64,000 bases of DNA from Begonia masoniana (Eukaryota; Streptophyta; Magnoliopsida; Cucurbitales; Begoniaceae), in NCBI GenBank assembly GCA_022432975.1, contig CM039508.1, positions 15,127,549 through 15,191,548 on the forward strand, written 5' to 3'. Positions 10,902-23,953 of this stretch are shown one piece after another; within the stretch, counting starts at the first letter, position 1, and the number at the start of each line of letters is the position of its first letter. The position numbers and the translations under genes were made by a program. The notes beneath the pieces are model-generated. The model searched no databases and was not told the origin of the DNA. It was given only the letters and a program-made list of their open reading frames with translations.

Positions 10902-12907
10902 TGTAAAAGTTTGATAAATAGGGTTAGGGAAACCCTATTCCCCATTTTGCTTGGCACCGCAACGAGAGTGAGAAGAGGGAGGGTGATTCTCTCTTTGAGC
11001 GATTCATTGCGTCTTGTGGCCGGGAGATTATTCGTAAGGCTTTGTGCACCGACTTTCGTAAAGGGATTTTGAAAGTTGATAAATGTTTCTCCTCCACTTT
11101 TGATGTCGATGTTTATGGTTTTGTGGAAAACATATTCGAGCTTGGAAACCCAAATTCGTGAATTATTTTTGGTCTATTTGAGTAAATTTAAAATTTATGT
11201 GAGTTTATTTGTCGATTGAAATTGGAAAGTGAGAAATGACGAGGGATAACATTTTTCACGAATGCTCGTCTATGGAAATCGCCCAAGTGTCGATCGCTGT
11301 GGAAGTCGATCAACACTTCAAACCCTGCTAGAAAAAGAGACGCATCAAGTGTTGACCACTTGAATGAAGTGTCGACTGTGTACATTTTTATTTTCAAAAG
11401 GTGTTGACACTTTAGAAGAAAGTGTCGACCGCTAGTGCATTTGGTCAGAAACTTGAGAGTTATGAAGTGTCGACACTTCATCAACCCGAGTGTTCTAAGT
11501 GTCAACCTGGTGGGTCGCCCCCACTAATGAGTATCAACCGGTTCCTCATAAAGTGTCGATCTCACAATGTTATTTTTTTGAAAAATTTTGTCGCCTCAGC
11601 TCTACGCACTTCGACGAAGTTTGCAACCGTTTATAGTGTCATTGAGTTTCTAGTCTTTGTATATGATTCATCATTGTGTCTTCCCTTAGTGATGAGTGAA
11701 ATAATCATAATGTTAGTTTTGTTTTAGACTCAGAGAGGATTTCAAGCCAAAAGTTGAAGTTGTGTCTCCGGTTGGAAGAATGAGCGTTTAGCGTAAAGAT
11801 AGAGAATTTATATTATTTGGAATGCATTTGCATCATTGTTTTCTAAAACTCTATTTTGGTGAGTCGACACCTATTGAAACTCTGATGAGGCCTGATCGCC
11901 AGCACATCAGTATTTTTATTTGTATTTATTTACAATTTACATATTTATCATTGATATATGGTTTCTTACATTGTTGTGATAGAGGATTGATCCTCATGAT
12001 ATTTTGGACGGTCTCAGTGTCAAAGTATCAGAAAGACATCTCAATACATTTTCTGCTACCTGAAAGTTGTCATGTTTGTACGTTATGAAATGGGTAATAG
12101 GGTGGTGATGACGTGCTTTTTGAGTTTTAAATCCTAAATCTGATCGGGATATATTTGTTAATTATCGTTTATACGAGTTGCTTCGTAGATGGCCATTGTT
12201 CACCAACAACCCGGGGTAACGAGGTTGAATCTTCGAATTACACGTTGACTTATGAGGTATTGTTGGACTTCTGTTGCCGCCTTTTTATATATATGTGTCG
12301 AAGGAGTCCTTAAGTGAGCTGATTTTCATATGATAAATATGATGATGACTATATTTTCATATAGTCTATCTATGTATGTGACAATATTTAACTTAATTTC
12401 TCATCAGTGGCTCGTGGAGCCTGTTTTCTAGAAAAATGAGTTTTCATAAGACAATGTTTGAAAACTATTTTGACACTTCATCACGTTTTGAAAGAAAAGT
12501 AAACAAGTTTTACATGTATTTAATATAACATTTCTACTGAGTTAGTCACTCACCTCAAAATACTCTCTCCATTTCGAGGAAAAAACAAAAGAAGTGAGTA
12601 GCTGGAGATTAGAAACAATTACTTTATCTTTATTTTCCTTGTTGAGTGTTTAGTTACTTATGGTGGGAACTTATTTATATTTAGGTCTGTATAAGGTTAA
12701 CTATTTGGATTTGGATGTTTAAACCTTAGTAAACTGCTTTTACTTTATCGCACTATTATATATGTGTAATCACTGTGTGGATCTTAACTTTTAATTAATG
12801 TTCAAATCTTCCGCTGCGAACCAAGTCTTGGGCTGGGTGATCGTGTTTTCTCCGAGGACCGGTCTCCCAACCCGGCATTCTGTTATGTCTGCCTCCGGAT
12901 CATGACA
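10902..12907 (+). mobile_element. Solo LTR of the second gypsy-like family
   Basis: Starts TGTAAAAGTTTG and ends GGATCATGACA. AATTA precedes it (10897-10901) and ATTA/AATTA follows, consistent with a 5-bp target duplication within one base. The segment 12538-12617, TTAGTCACTCACC...GTGAGTAGCT, matches the reverse complement of 59860-59940, which places both in one family. The interior carries repeated AAGTGTCGAC words (11260-11560) and no coding domain. Confidence 0.6.
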
Positions 12908-14311
12908 ATTATAGTTTGACACATTATAAAATATGTTTAGATATTAGAGTAAGAGAATAAACATATCATTACTCTTTCCTAAATCATTTGATTATACTAA
13001 TAATTTAAAATTTTTATTTTAATGTTGATTAGTTATTTAAATATAATAAAACAGTTGATAGTTTTTTTTTTTTATTTACCAATTAATTACATTTTGAATC
13101 ACATAATTTTTTTAAAATATTACTCGATAGTCGATATCATGAAGTTACAGTTCTTTTACAAGTAACCCGACGTGTCGAAAATCAATAATTGTGTGGTTAT
13201 ATTTGTGTAGTAGTCTACTCACAGACTCCCACTGGTCGAGTCCATGAATGTCTCTGGCGTAGGGCAATGGCAACCCCTCTAGTTAGTATGAAGAACCTGT
13301 GGATAGTGTCGAGGAATTTCAGCTCGCTTAAAATTCTAGACTAGATGCTGATGACATCTTCTAACTCGTAACTAATTGTGCTACGTCATCAGCTTTCACC
13401 ATTCTTCTTCTTGCTAGTAGTTTAAATACAGAGTAATTAGAAGCCACAAGATTCATTTTCCACTGTCAGATTGATAGTGTTGATGCAATTTTATCAGAAA
13501 CTTTGGAGATTATGCTACAACATTAGAACAACTCATTTACAGATATAGAATAGTCGTTGTTAAGAAGAATCATGATCATTATAATGTTGTCCATGTAATA
13601 TAATCACTTAAAGCTGATAAGTAATTAATTCAAACTAAAACATTAAACGTAATAAAAGTGAATGCATAAAGATTTAAAGCGAATTGATATCACTTGGAAA
13701 ACATCATTTTTCCAATTATATAGTTCTGAGTGTGATTTCAAGAACACTCAATTTTCAAAACTTTGAAACATCATTTGTCAATCCAAAATCAAACTATGTT
13801 CTTCTTCTATTGTCTCCTTCTCCTCTGCCCTCATGTCGTATTGTCTTTAATGTCATGAATTATACTTGCTCCATGAATCAACATTTGTTTAAAGTTGCAT
13901 AAGATCCATCACATATGCATGCAGCAGTCTATATAAGTTTCTCAAATAAATGAAACAAAGCTACTCCAACTACTAACCGAGCATTTTTGTGAGAGAATTT
14001 GTCGATTGGCATTCTAGGGAGCAAATTGCTTTGTATACATCATTTTTCGTGCATTTTCAAGTAAAAAACAAAAACATTTTTCTTTTTATTATGGTATCAG
14101 TGACTAGCATTTAATATATATATATTACAACCTAAGGTCGTATGGACTAATTTAAATCTCAAATTTGAACTTTTGTTTAGTGAAATTGCTAAAGTGTCAA
14201 CGTAACGACTCCAAAACAAATGTAAGAATTTGATCCCAAGCAAATTCGCATATTAGAACCATGGCTCTAGTGTTTCATTGCGTCAAATTTTCCGTCTTAC
14301 CACTCAAATAT
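12908..14311. other. Intergenic, no gene seen
   Basis: AT-rich sequence without a recognisable protein. At 14092-14100 TGGTATCAG resembles an initiator tRNA-Met primer-binding site, and a TATATAAG box lies near 13930. An old copia LTR boundary is therefore possible but unproven. Confidence 0.5.
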
Positions 14312-14559
14312 TGTTAGAAATCAAACGACAACCGGAAAAATAAAATATGATGTTAGACACCAGATTTACGTGGAAAAATTCTTTTTGGAAAAAATCACGG
14401 GCAGAAGAACAAACTTACTATGAAAATTGAAATACAACCGCAAATTTTGAGACTCTAACTTAGATGAATTTATTGAGAAAATAAAATCCTAATTAAATTC
14501 TCAATATGGATCTAATCGGCCTGATCCAAATAGAATTCAGGTCACACCAAAATCTAACA
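14312..14559 (-). mobile_element. 248-bp copia-type solo LTR
   Basis: Starts TGTTAGAAATC and ends AATCTAACA (minus strand TGTTAGATTTTGG). It is flanked by AATAT (14307-14311) and AATAC (14560-14564), a target duplication with one mismatch. The interior (TTTACGTGGAAAAATT, AAAAATCACGGGCAG, CAGGTCACACC) matches the two LTRs of the small copia element at 21272-24196. Confidence 0.75.
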
Positions 14560-15104
14560 AATACCATAATAGATAAGTTGGGAACAAACAGTTTATCGAT
14601 AAACAATGTGGCGAGCATCAAAGCAAGTGTTAGTTCAACAAGACAACTGCAAAGTAAGTGTCGTGGACTGTATAATCGTGACATCAAACCCCCCACTAAA
14701 GAGTTGCTGAAACATAATCAATATATCAGATTCTCCTCCACAATTTCACTTGTAAATGCAAATATATTGCAAATATATTGACATTAATTTTTTGACAAAT
14801 AAATATTTATAGAAATAATATTTTATTTCATTAATTTCAAAGTTGGTAGTTTGTTTCTTGGAAATAAAGAAATAATCTATTCAAATTATTGAATGAATGG
14901 ATATTGGAAATCAAGATGATGTTGGTCAAAGTTAAAATAAGGAAACTTAAGGATCAAATAAAGTAGTTGAAAATCTAGAGGCTTTAGCTTTTTGAAAACT
15001 TTGTTTTGGAAGGCCGATTTGAAAGATATTTGATGGATTATATCAAGCCTTGAGATCACATTAATTATGGAATACTTTCCTAAGTCTTCGAGATCCATAT
15101 CCAA

Positions 15105-15925
15105 GTAATTTGTGGTACTTTCCTAAAATATCATACGAGGTGTCTCTCAACTGATTTAGTGAGATTTGGTTTTCTTATTTTTCGCGGCTTTAAATTTCGA
15201 TTTGGTATTTGAATTAAATCTCAGATAAGGCAGTTACCAATCATATTTAAGCTTTCGTTTCTAAGGAAGCGTGGACGGATTTTTCATTATTCTGGGAAAG
15301 AGATTTATTGATTGGCAAGTCGTTGCCATTCTTTCTCTCTCTCACGCTTCTGCGTATGGGTTTGTGATTGATAATTCAATTCTTGAATAATTATTTTACA
15401 CCTCTATTTATGTTTTGGAATTCATCAATTATTCAAGTGTGTTGATTTATTGCGTCCGAAGACAACGACCTGATGTTACAGACGGTGTCTTAAGAAGCAA
15501 TCTTCTTTATTCTTCATTGAAGCTCAGTCTCGGGAGAAGACTGCATTGGAACTCGGGAGGAGTTCTGTTTATCGATAATGAGAGCTTGTCATTCTGATCG
15601 TGGGCAAGAGGATCTTGCCATACATGGATTTAGGGAGGAGTCATCAACAACAAGGGGATCTTGTTAGATTTAGATCTCGGGAGGGATCGATCTCAAGTCG
15701 AGGGGAGCTCGCAAAAACAGTTTCATTGGGAAGTTAGAAAATGGCGGCGACAAAGATAAGAGGGAGTATTTATTCATTTAAGTCTGTTTGTCTTGTAATT
15801 TTGTAAACTCGTGAAATATTTTTATAACTGGGCGTGGCCCTGCAGACGTAGGCAAATTGCCGAACTGCGTTATCAACCTCCTGTCTCTTCTCTTTCCGCA
15901 TTTTTATAATTGTCCATCATTACAT
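15105..15925 (+). mobile_element. Copia LTR-like remnant (bounds approximate)
   Basis: The stretch TTGTAAACTCGTGAAATA...GGCCCTGCAGACGTAGGC...TTGCCGAACTGCG...CCTGTCTCTTCTCTTTCC (about 15795-15900) resembles the R/U5 region of plant Ty1/copia LTRs as I know it. CTCGGGAGGA-type words repeat upstream. I could not fix TG...CA ends or a target duplication. Confidence 0.4.
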
Positions 15926-16151
15926 TAATTATCGGTGTCACACGAAACACTCTGTATGACATCGCATAACTCATCTTGATCTTTTATCACTAAATCATCA
16001 CGTTCTGTCTCCTTAAAATAATATTTTAAGGATGTTTCAACAAGCAAAATTTGGTTAGCAGTGGCATCTATGAACTGTCTATGTCTTGCCATTGTAGGGT
16101 CATCCCCTTGGTATCCATAGATCAACCTCACAGCCTTATCAAACTCTTCCA
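15925..16151 (-). pseudogene. Syntaxin-6 N-terminal-like exon remnant
   Basis: An exon-sized frame reads LEEFDKAVRLIYGYQGDDPT, then MARHRQFIDATANQILLVET and SLKYYFKE. This fits the helical N-terminal SYP6-like region of plant syntaxin/t-SNARE family proteins of the At4g30240 type: the charged start, ARHRQFI, and NQI..VE pattern. The frame is preceded by TTTGTTGCAG (minus strand, ending about 16152), a good 3' splice site. No neighbouring exons of such a gene are visible on either side, and the C-terminal part diverges before a TAA. I read it as a captured or degraded single exon and not a working gene. Family identity is from memory of the motif and needs a search. Confidence 0.5.
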
Positions 16152-16189
16152 ACTGCAACAAATTTATAGTAGACATACAAATTATCATA

Positions 16190-19100
16190 TAGAAAGTGGG
16201 AATTTTGAAAGAAAAAGCAAACCATCCCGAGTATTTTGGTAAATGAAAAAATTCGAAGATATTTCAAGAGCTAGAATAATAAATTTAGTAATATCAAATT
16301 GAGCATGAATTTACGAATTAAGAGGTGATAATTTAGAACGAGAAAAACAGCCCAATCCAATATGCTTTCATGGACCCTTCATTATCATTAAAGATATTAA
16401 TTCGATCGCTTCTACATCCTATGTATCGAATCATTGGTCGTAATGTTAGAACGTTGCAACTCCTAGGACCTTTGTTGTCCCTGTAGTTATCATAATTAAA
16501 TTATGATGTTATGTATTTAGTTATTTTTCATCAATTAATTAATTGAACTCAATTGATTTAAGGCAAAAGTCACGATGATTTAAACTTACTAATTAATTTA
16601 AGTTACAAGTTATTAAATAAATAATTGCAAAATATAAAAATATAAAAAACAGTGGGATGGAGTTTCTCATGTTTTTGGTACCAGTGGAGGCCCGCATGAA
16701 AGGTTATGAGCTCAGTGGTTAAGATCAACTGTGTCGCCGTGGTTGGGCTTTCAGATTTAGGATCATTAAACTTACTAAAAGCTTTTGGAATTTTATGCAA
16801 TAATTTATGTAAATAGTACAGTTTTCAATTTTTGTGAGTCATGTTTCATATTCTACTGTTTTGGCTTTTGTTTTTACATTTAAGATCTTTAAATAATGCA
16901 ATATCTCGAGCGTCTCCTTTGATAGATCGAGATTGTTCGATTGATTTTGATCGTTGATTTGCAAGAATCAATCTCGAGTTGATTATGGGTAGCGTTCGTG
17001 GTGAATTTGATGACACAAAGTAAACACAGAGGATCTTCATGGTTACATAAAAATTGAAATATTTATATAAGATGTAAATAAAAAAATTAGTTGGGATCGG
17101 ATTCTATCAAAGATATTGATGTGAACATAAAGATTTTTTCATCAAAAAAAAAAATTATGACAACTCGAAATGGTTTGAAAAGTAAGACGAGAGCATACGA
17201 AACTAAAATTATCAATTCGTTTCGGAAAAGTATATGATCGAGACTTATAGGGCGACACCATATGATCTAGACGTATCGAAGATATAGACTTATCGAACAA
17301 CAAAAAACAAATAAAAAGAAAACCCGATATTTGTTTTAATGTTCGACATTATTGCTAGGGTTGCATGGGGGGATATGAATAATGATTTCAAACAAGAATA
17401 GTGTTGTCTATTAGAGGACGAAAATGCAAAAGTAACACGTGTGAAATGCGACAAGAATTACTCGTCTCTTTTGAGCTGCATCTATCAACTCTGATGGCAA
17501 TTGTTTTCCACATTATTTCATCTTCTATTCTCCGTAGTTATCATGATAGACGACTTTGTATTTGCATTGCAGCCTCAACCTTTTAATCGAAGAATGCAAA
17601 AAATTCAATACACGTGTTTTTTAAGCTAAATTTGTTGTGGTAAACCCATTCTAACTATTCAATCAAAGTGTATAATTTTGTGTCTAGAGTGAAATAATCA
17701 AGCATGACGTGACAAAAAAAGAAAATCAACTACCAAGCTTTTCCGTAGATAGCCCAAACAGGTAAAGATCACGTACATGAGAAATTTACCATGAGGAAAT
17801 CAATGTAAAAAATAAGTTTTGTTACTCACGCATAATATTTATATATAGTGCATCTAAAACAAATTTAATAATTATGTGTCGAATAATCTTAACCGTTCTT
17901 TGTGAAAACCCTATTAATGAATGTTTGGTCAATCTTACTAAAAATTTTTTAATCGTTTGGGTAAGTAGTTGAACTATTCATAAAGACAAATGCCATCCGA
18001 CGGAAGAAAATTATGAGAAGTATCAATCAATTAGTGGTCACTAAAGGACCATAACTCATAGACATGATTTACGATCATACATTTGAACAAAAAAACTCCT
18101 CTCAAATTATAAAAGGTTCATTGTTGCTATCACGAGACTAAAAGCATCAATTGAAACAATTAAACGAATCTTCCACTTAATTATTAATGGTAGAGTTGTT
18201 GTTGATAACGACTATAAAAGACTTTATCGCAGAAACTCCTATAATAATAGAAACTTTTTATTGATCACGAAACGATCATACTTTGTCAAATGCCATCGTG
18301 CCGTGAGATGCTTAAATGTCACTAAGCTTACGTTTTGAACTATAATTATTGCAAAATTTAAGACTTCAACCAAAAAGCCAATTCAAGTGTAATGAAAACT
18401 AACTTGATTGTAATTAAAAATTAACGACAACTACCAGAGATATTTTCTTTTTTACTTACGATGATTAATAAAATTTGCACAAAAAAAAATTATATATAGT
18501 TGAGAATTTATTAAAATTTTCATTTTAATTCTCCTTTACACTTGCAAATATGAAAAGGAAATATTTAAGAACGTGATTTTATTTACACTCTCAAATATTA
18601 TTATGTATGCAACGTGTGTTCGATGGCTAAACATTTCTATCACGTGCACACAAAGGCATTGATTAATTAAACTTCAACTGTTGAATTCGAAAAAACCAGC
18701 AAAAAGTCAAGAACACCTCGTGCTTTATGTATATTGACACATCCTAACATTTATAATTTCATCTATCTAAAGAAAAATAATATTTTACTCTTACAGGCTT
18801 AGAGTTCTATGGTCCTCTCTACTTAATATTGTCCGTTTTGAAAATCGATATTCGCATGATTTTATTTTTGAGATTAGTACAAAATGCATTGCACTAAGTT
18901 GAAAACAAAACTTTACTTATAAACTATTTATTTTTTATTGTCTCAAACGATATTAAATTGTGCACATTTACTAGTATGAATTGCACTCTCACAATCAACA
19001 GAATCTTGAATCGTTTTTTTTCTTCACATGGTGGACTATCACAATACATATCAATTATTTATTGTTTGATATAATTAATTTAATTTAGCGTTGCATAAAA

Positions 19101-20054
19101 TCTAGTTTTGGTAGTTATTTTAAGATAACATCTAATATTCATTATAGAAAAATAAATCCAATCTTAGATATTTTGGTGTCATAAATTTCTTACGTATAAA
19201 AGATTGTAGCTTTTTCATAAGGTTTGATGAAGCATATTTTAAATACTAAAAAATGATAATAATTAAAATAAAGGGTACAGGGAGTCACTTGTCACCACGA
19301 ACCCTAAAAATCTAGTCTAGTGCCCACATCCTACCTAACAAAAGCTTTCACGACGTAACATGTCAAACCAAAATCAAATCAAATGTGTTCTGCTACAACT
19401 GTCAATAACCTTTATTTAATTAAAATTATTTATATATATCAATAATTAGATTATAATATTAAATAATTTCATAATCTATAGTTTTTTTCTTGGACTTGTC
19501 TGTATTCTTTCTTTTTAAATTTTGATTTAATCAATTTTAAGAACTATTTTTGTTGATTTAATTTTTATCATAATTTTTTACGAGAATACTTTGTTGTTAA
19601 CGGCTGTTAAAGGGTTTAACATTGAAACTTTAATAGGTAAAGGGTTTTGCGGCAGCCATCCTGATCGTCCTTTGAAGACTCTAATTTTTAAAACTCGAAT
19701 AAAACCCACATAAGCATTTAATAATTCTTTGTTTTTGTCTTGTTCAGGTTCGGACTGGGAAACCCATCTTATATTTTTTATTCATCTCTTGATGGACGAA
19801 CATAGACTATCAAGTTGGTTTGGATTAGTTTGTTTGCTTTCGTTACATTCAGACACTGCTGATTTATAGCCAAGTTTTCACACCGGCAATGGAGTCTTCT
19901 TCCTTTCATGGTTCGGGTACCATGATAGGAATATGCCATTGTTGAACAATGAGGTTCTTCGCTCAAAATGGAGTGAAGAGACAAGAGAGAGAATTAACCG
20001 AATTTAATAAAATTATAATAGACATTAACGACAAATTATCTCATCTTTGGGGTG
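16190..20054. other. Intergenic, no gene seen
   Basis: About 3.9 kb of AT-rich sequence. No domain-bearing frame is visible. A stretch near 16690-16745 (GAGCTCAGTGGTTAAGA) resembles a tRNA or SINE A box, but no B box is present. The 68-codon minus frame at 19778-19984 has no recognisable motif. Confidence 0.6.
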
Positions 20055-20062
20055 TTAATTAC

Positions 20063-20468
20063 TAGGGTTGGCAAAACAGGACCGAAACTTGTGTTTTAAC
20101 CGAACCGTACGGTTCCGTCCCGATTTCGATCTGTTCTACCCACCCACGGTTCCGTACTTTTAAGAACAGTGCAATCCGGTACCAGTTCTATATTTTTCAA
20201 GAACCGTGAAAATCGAACTGGATCAGAAATCAAATATTCGACATGAAAGTCGGTTAAACCCCAACCCAAATTCCCAAAAAACCAACCAAAAACTCGACCT
20301 AAACTTCGTAAACCTAGCTCGAAAATAACAAAAAATATAAATATTTTTTTAAAAAAATTGGACCAAACCGGAATCGATTCCGGATCGAATCGTGAAACAT
20401 GGTTTGATTACATTTCCAGTTCTGGTTCCATAGTGGAACCGAACTTAACCGAATCACGTCCACCTCTA
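20063..20468. mobile_element. hAT-type MITE with 8-bp TSD
   Basis: A 406-bp element is bounded by the perfect 8-bp target duplication TTAATTAC (20055-20062 and 20469-20476). Eight bases is the hAT hallmark. Terminal inverted repeats are short and imperfect: TAGGGTTGGCA at the left, and TAGAGGTGGAC reading inward from the right. The interior has inverted ACCGAACCG / CGGTTC words and no coding capacity. It is non-autonomous. Confidence 0.88.
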
Positions 20469-20476
20469 TTAATTAC

Positions 20477-21266
20477 CAAAGATAAAAATAAATAAAGGTA
20501 TTGATTGCATGAATCCACCTAGTTTGATATTGATATTTACTCTTTTATTTAGAACAATTAGTTACATAAAGAAAAATCTATTCAAAATTTACATAATTCA
20601 TGCCTATTCGTCTTAAATTTTTTTAAAAGTGTCATACCTTCCCGTCTACGGTGTCTTTAGAGGAAGATCAATCTTTGATCCCTAAATATGTTCTACTTGT
20701 TGAGCGACGATCATTTCCCCCAGCACTGTAGAATCACTAAAGCTAACTTTATTTTTTAAATAAATAAACATAGGGTCAATATAACATTATCTAGATTAAT
20801 AGGATTATACTAAAATTATCCCCAAAAAAAAATGAAGAAGCCTAGTGGGTTTTGCAAATACAAACTCAAGCGTTTAATATATTAAGAGCATGTGATGTAG
20901 GCATCTAATCCTATCCATTACCACAACCCCCTCTTCTTTTGTTTATTTATTCAACTATGGCTTTGGCAAGTATCCTTTCTATTTGGAGCCACAGAGGATT
21001 ACAAAGCTTAGCCAACTCAAAAGCTTGTTTTCATTTAACTTTTCAAATTCATGATCTAACTTTGGGTGAAACAGTCTTTTCAATATTACGAATAAAAGGT
21101 AATGTTACCTTACGTTACCGTCTAACTTTATACTATAACTTCGCATTCTGATGTCTGTTATGTATTACTTAATGATTGATAAAATTATCATGTATACTAT
21201 ACTGAGGGAATGACACATAAGAACTATGTTATAATATGAGATTAAAGTGTAAATTTAAGTGTAAAC
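20477..21266. other. Intergenic, no gene seen
   Basis: AT-rich. The 70-codon plus frame at 20939-21151 has no recognisable domain or promoter. Confidence 0.6.
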
Positions 21267-21271
21267 GTAGC

Positions 21272-21520
21272 AATTGAAAATTGAATAATAATAACTGGAA
21301 AAAAAAAATAAACGCCGAAACACAGAACACTAAGATTTACGCAGAAAATCTTAAACAAAAAAAAAAACTATGGGTATAGGAGAAATTTAATATGAAAAAT
21401 TAATATACAATTAGGTTTTGCGACTCAAATATCAATATAAAGAAAAAACTTAAAACCATAATATTGATAAGCGGGTCTGACCAAGCCCACTTAGAATTCG
21501 GGTCACACTGAACTCTAACA
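21272..21520 (-). repeat. 3' LTR of small copia element
   Basis: A 249-bp direct-repeat partner of 23954-24196. It reads TGTTAGAGTTCAG on the minus strand from 21520. Confidence 0.82.
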
Positions 21521-21979
21521 GTCTCCACCTTGATACGAATTTTGCATGAGAGATCCAACGTGCTACTCGGCGTTGCCAAAACGAATCTAGAACACTGAAT
21601 TTTGACAATTTCCATCTTCAAAAAAATTTCGATGCAAGGAAATGAATCTGCAAAACCCAATTAAAAATAATATTATCTTCCACAAATGCCCCAGATAAGT
21701 CAACTCAACAATCGATACCGATCAAGTTTACGTTATGCTTAAACTTGAGAGACATGCTCAAGAAGAAATCACATCTACTCTGAAGTAGCTTACAACTGTG
21801 CATTTTTCAGGAAGCCAAGTAAGTAGAGTTTGTGTGCGTCTTCGGGCCTACATCACAAAACAGTAGAATTTATGCATGTTTTGTATGTTTTCCAGTACAC
21901 CATGCATCATGTTTGTTTTGGAAGCTTATGAAAATGAATTTAAATGTAATGACATGGTAAGACATGAACAGAATTAATC

Positions 21980-22185
21980 AGATTAGCTATTAAGAGAACT
22001 AATCTGCCCCTTAATCGAGTTAGAGGATGTATGATTTTGGGAAAATTGATCCACTTCCCAATGGACAGAAGGATCAGATCAGCTATTAAGGGAACTAATC
22101 TGCCTTTTAATCGAGTTAGAGGATGTATGACTTTGGGAAAAATTGATCAACTTCCCAATGGACAGAAGGATCAGATCAGCAGAGA
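21980..22185. repeat. Tandem duplication, about 100-bp unit
   Basis: Two head-to-tail copies of a segment carry ATCAGATTAGCTATTAAG, GAGTTAGAGGATGTATGA and CAATGGACAGAAGGATCAGA, with a few differences. Confidence 0.85.
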
Positions 22186-22689
22186 ATGAGTATGAATTCA
22201 ACTGAGTTGTGAAAGTAGAAAATGCATGAATAGGATTTATGTTTCAACATTTTATTTCATTATTGCTATACTTATTTAACATTAGACTAATAGATTAGTT
22301 TTGTGATGTAGGTGCTGAGGTAACTACAGGTGAATTCTCTGAATTTACTGATGAATAGGCGCAGTTGATGGAATGCATCCTTGCCATGACCTGGTGCACT
22401 GATGAGGCAGTTTGACTAGTGGCGTCATGTGAGGAATTTTTATGGATAAAGATTTAGTTAATTGTGAGATTAGAATTCTGATAGCAGTGATAGTTTTAAA
22501 TGTTTCGATATGCTTTTGAAATGATTCTGATAATAAAACATGGTTGATTTTGATGGAAGTTATTTTCTGGATTTTGAGTAAGTTGTGGTTTTAAGTTGTT
22601 TTGAATGCTTGCAGTCAAAGTTTATAAGTCCTCTTAGTAGTCAGGATTGTCTGATGTTGGGTGTATAATCGGTCAAATTATGCTTCTAT

Positions 22690-23110
22690 CTTGAGGATAG
22701 TCGTCCAAAGTTGATAGGAAAAAACAGTAGTCTATTCCGTAGACGAGTGAGTTAATTAGTCTACGTGGACGAATAAGGTATAAGTAGTCAGCGTGGACGA
22801 GTGCGTTATGTAGTCTGCGTGGACGAATAAGGCATAAGTAGTCTGTGTGGACGAGTGCATTAAATAGCCTGCGTGGACGAGTGAGTTGAGTAAGTTGTGT
22901 GGACGATTAAGTTAAATATGTCACGTGGGCGAACAATTAGGTCACGTGGCTTGTGGACGACAAATTTAAGTAAGTCTATGGACGTTGGGTCCGTGGACAA
23001 TGAGTTCGTATAATCACATGGTCGATAAGGTCACGTGGACCATGGGTGACAATTTAAATGAGTCACGTGGTCTGTAGACAAAAACTCGTAGTCGTTAAAT
23101 CCCTGTAGTC
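22690..23110 (+). repeat. GTGGACGA minisatellite
   Basis: About 27-bp units of the type GTAGTCTGCGTGGACGA plus a variable tail (22730-22900), decaying into related words to 23110. Similar in core to the repeat at 5960-6310 in reverse complement. Confidence 0.8.
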
Positions 23111-23584
23111 GTGGACGAGAGCATCGTCCACAGTTGAGGCATGTTGTCATCTGAAACGCTGTCGTCTAAATTAAGGCGGTCTGTAGTGACATCATCCAAA
23201 GTCGCTCATCCAGAGCTCGTCGTCCAGAGTCGTAGACAGGCTCTGTGATCGACAAACTTCTTAGTATTGTCGAACTGTTTGCAGGTGGTGTAGGGAAGCT
23301 TTAAACGATGTTGAACCCGAAGTTTTGCTAGCCTGTATTCGTCGTGATTCTGTTTAAATAATATGATTTTCCGCTGCAAGTTTTTATGTTTCAAATAATG
23401 TCGTTTTGACTGTTGAGTGAAGATTTAAAAAAAAAAATTCTTAGTCCTGTTCAGTGTTATGAGTAGCGAACCGGGTTATAAAAATTTGGGCCGTTACAAC
23501 AATAAATACATAAATTACGCATTATAATAAATATATAATACGCCTCGTTCTGGAGAATGACTCCTGTTTTAGAGTTCAATAATT

Positions 23585-23604
23585 GAGAACGGGGGCCCGT
23601 TCTC
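23585..23604. repeat. GC-rich palindrome GAGAACGGG/CCCGTTCTC
   Basis: A perfect 9-bp inverted repeat with a 2-bp centre lies in a GC-rich patch (23550-23740). Words of the AGAACG / CGTTCT type recur in that patch, inside the copia element's internal region. Confidence 0.6.
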
Positions 23605-23953
23605 CCGAGTTGGCCCTCGTTATAAAATGCTCTTGAGAACTTGGGCCTCCATTCTGACAGAACGGGGGGCCGTTGTTTTTAGATCGATCTCTGTTGTAAG
23701 CAAAAAATGCAGAACGAGGGGTGATCGGGGGGCCGCCAGGAATAGATTTATGATAGTTGAAAGTTGGATTTGTTAAGGTTATTAGTTTAAAGATGTTTTA
23801 AAACAAATTCATAGTTTAGGAGTAAAAATGATTTTTACATTTTTTTATTTCTCTTTTCTTTTTCCTCCAAATTCTAATTTATTTTCTTTTCACAAAAATC
23901 ACTAAAACTCTAAATTTGCTTTGAATTCTTGAAACCAAAACTCTGATACCAAA

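Larger units (their letters stand above)
21797..23498 (+). mobile_element. Gypsy LTR (shortened) nested in the copia element
   Basis: Ends GGGCCGTTACA at 23498. The last 40 bases (GTAGCGAACCGGGTT...) match the end of the solo LTR at 43936-46224. Near its start it has CCAAGTAAGT and CTTCGGGCCTACATCAC, matching the region just after the splice-flanked segment of that LTR, so roughly the first kilobase is absent. Possible target duplication with one mismatch: ACAAC (21792-21796) and ACAAT (23499-23503). It contains a tandem duplication (about 21980-22185) and a GTGGACGA minisatellite (about 22690-23110). Confidence 0.65.

Noticed and set aside
16690..16745. tRNA- or SINE-like A box
   Set aside because: No B box or cloverleaf could be found at the expected distance.
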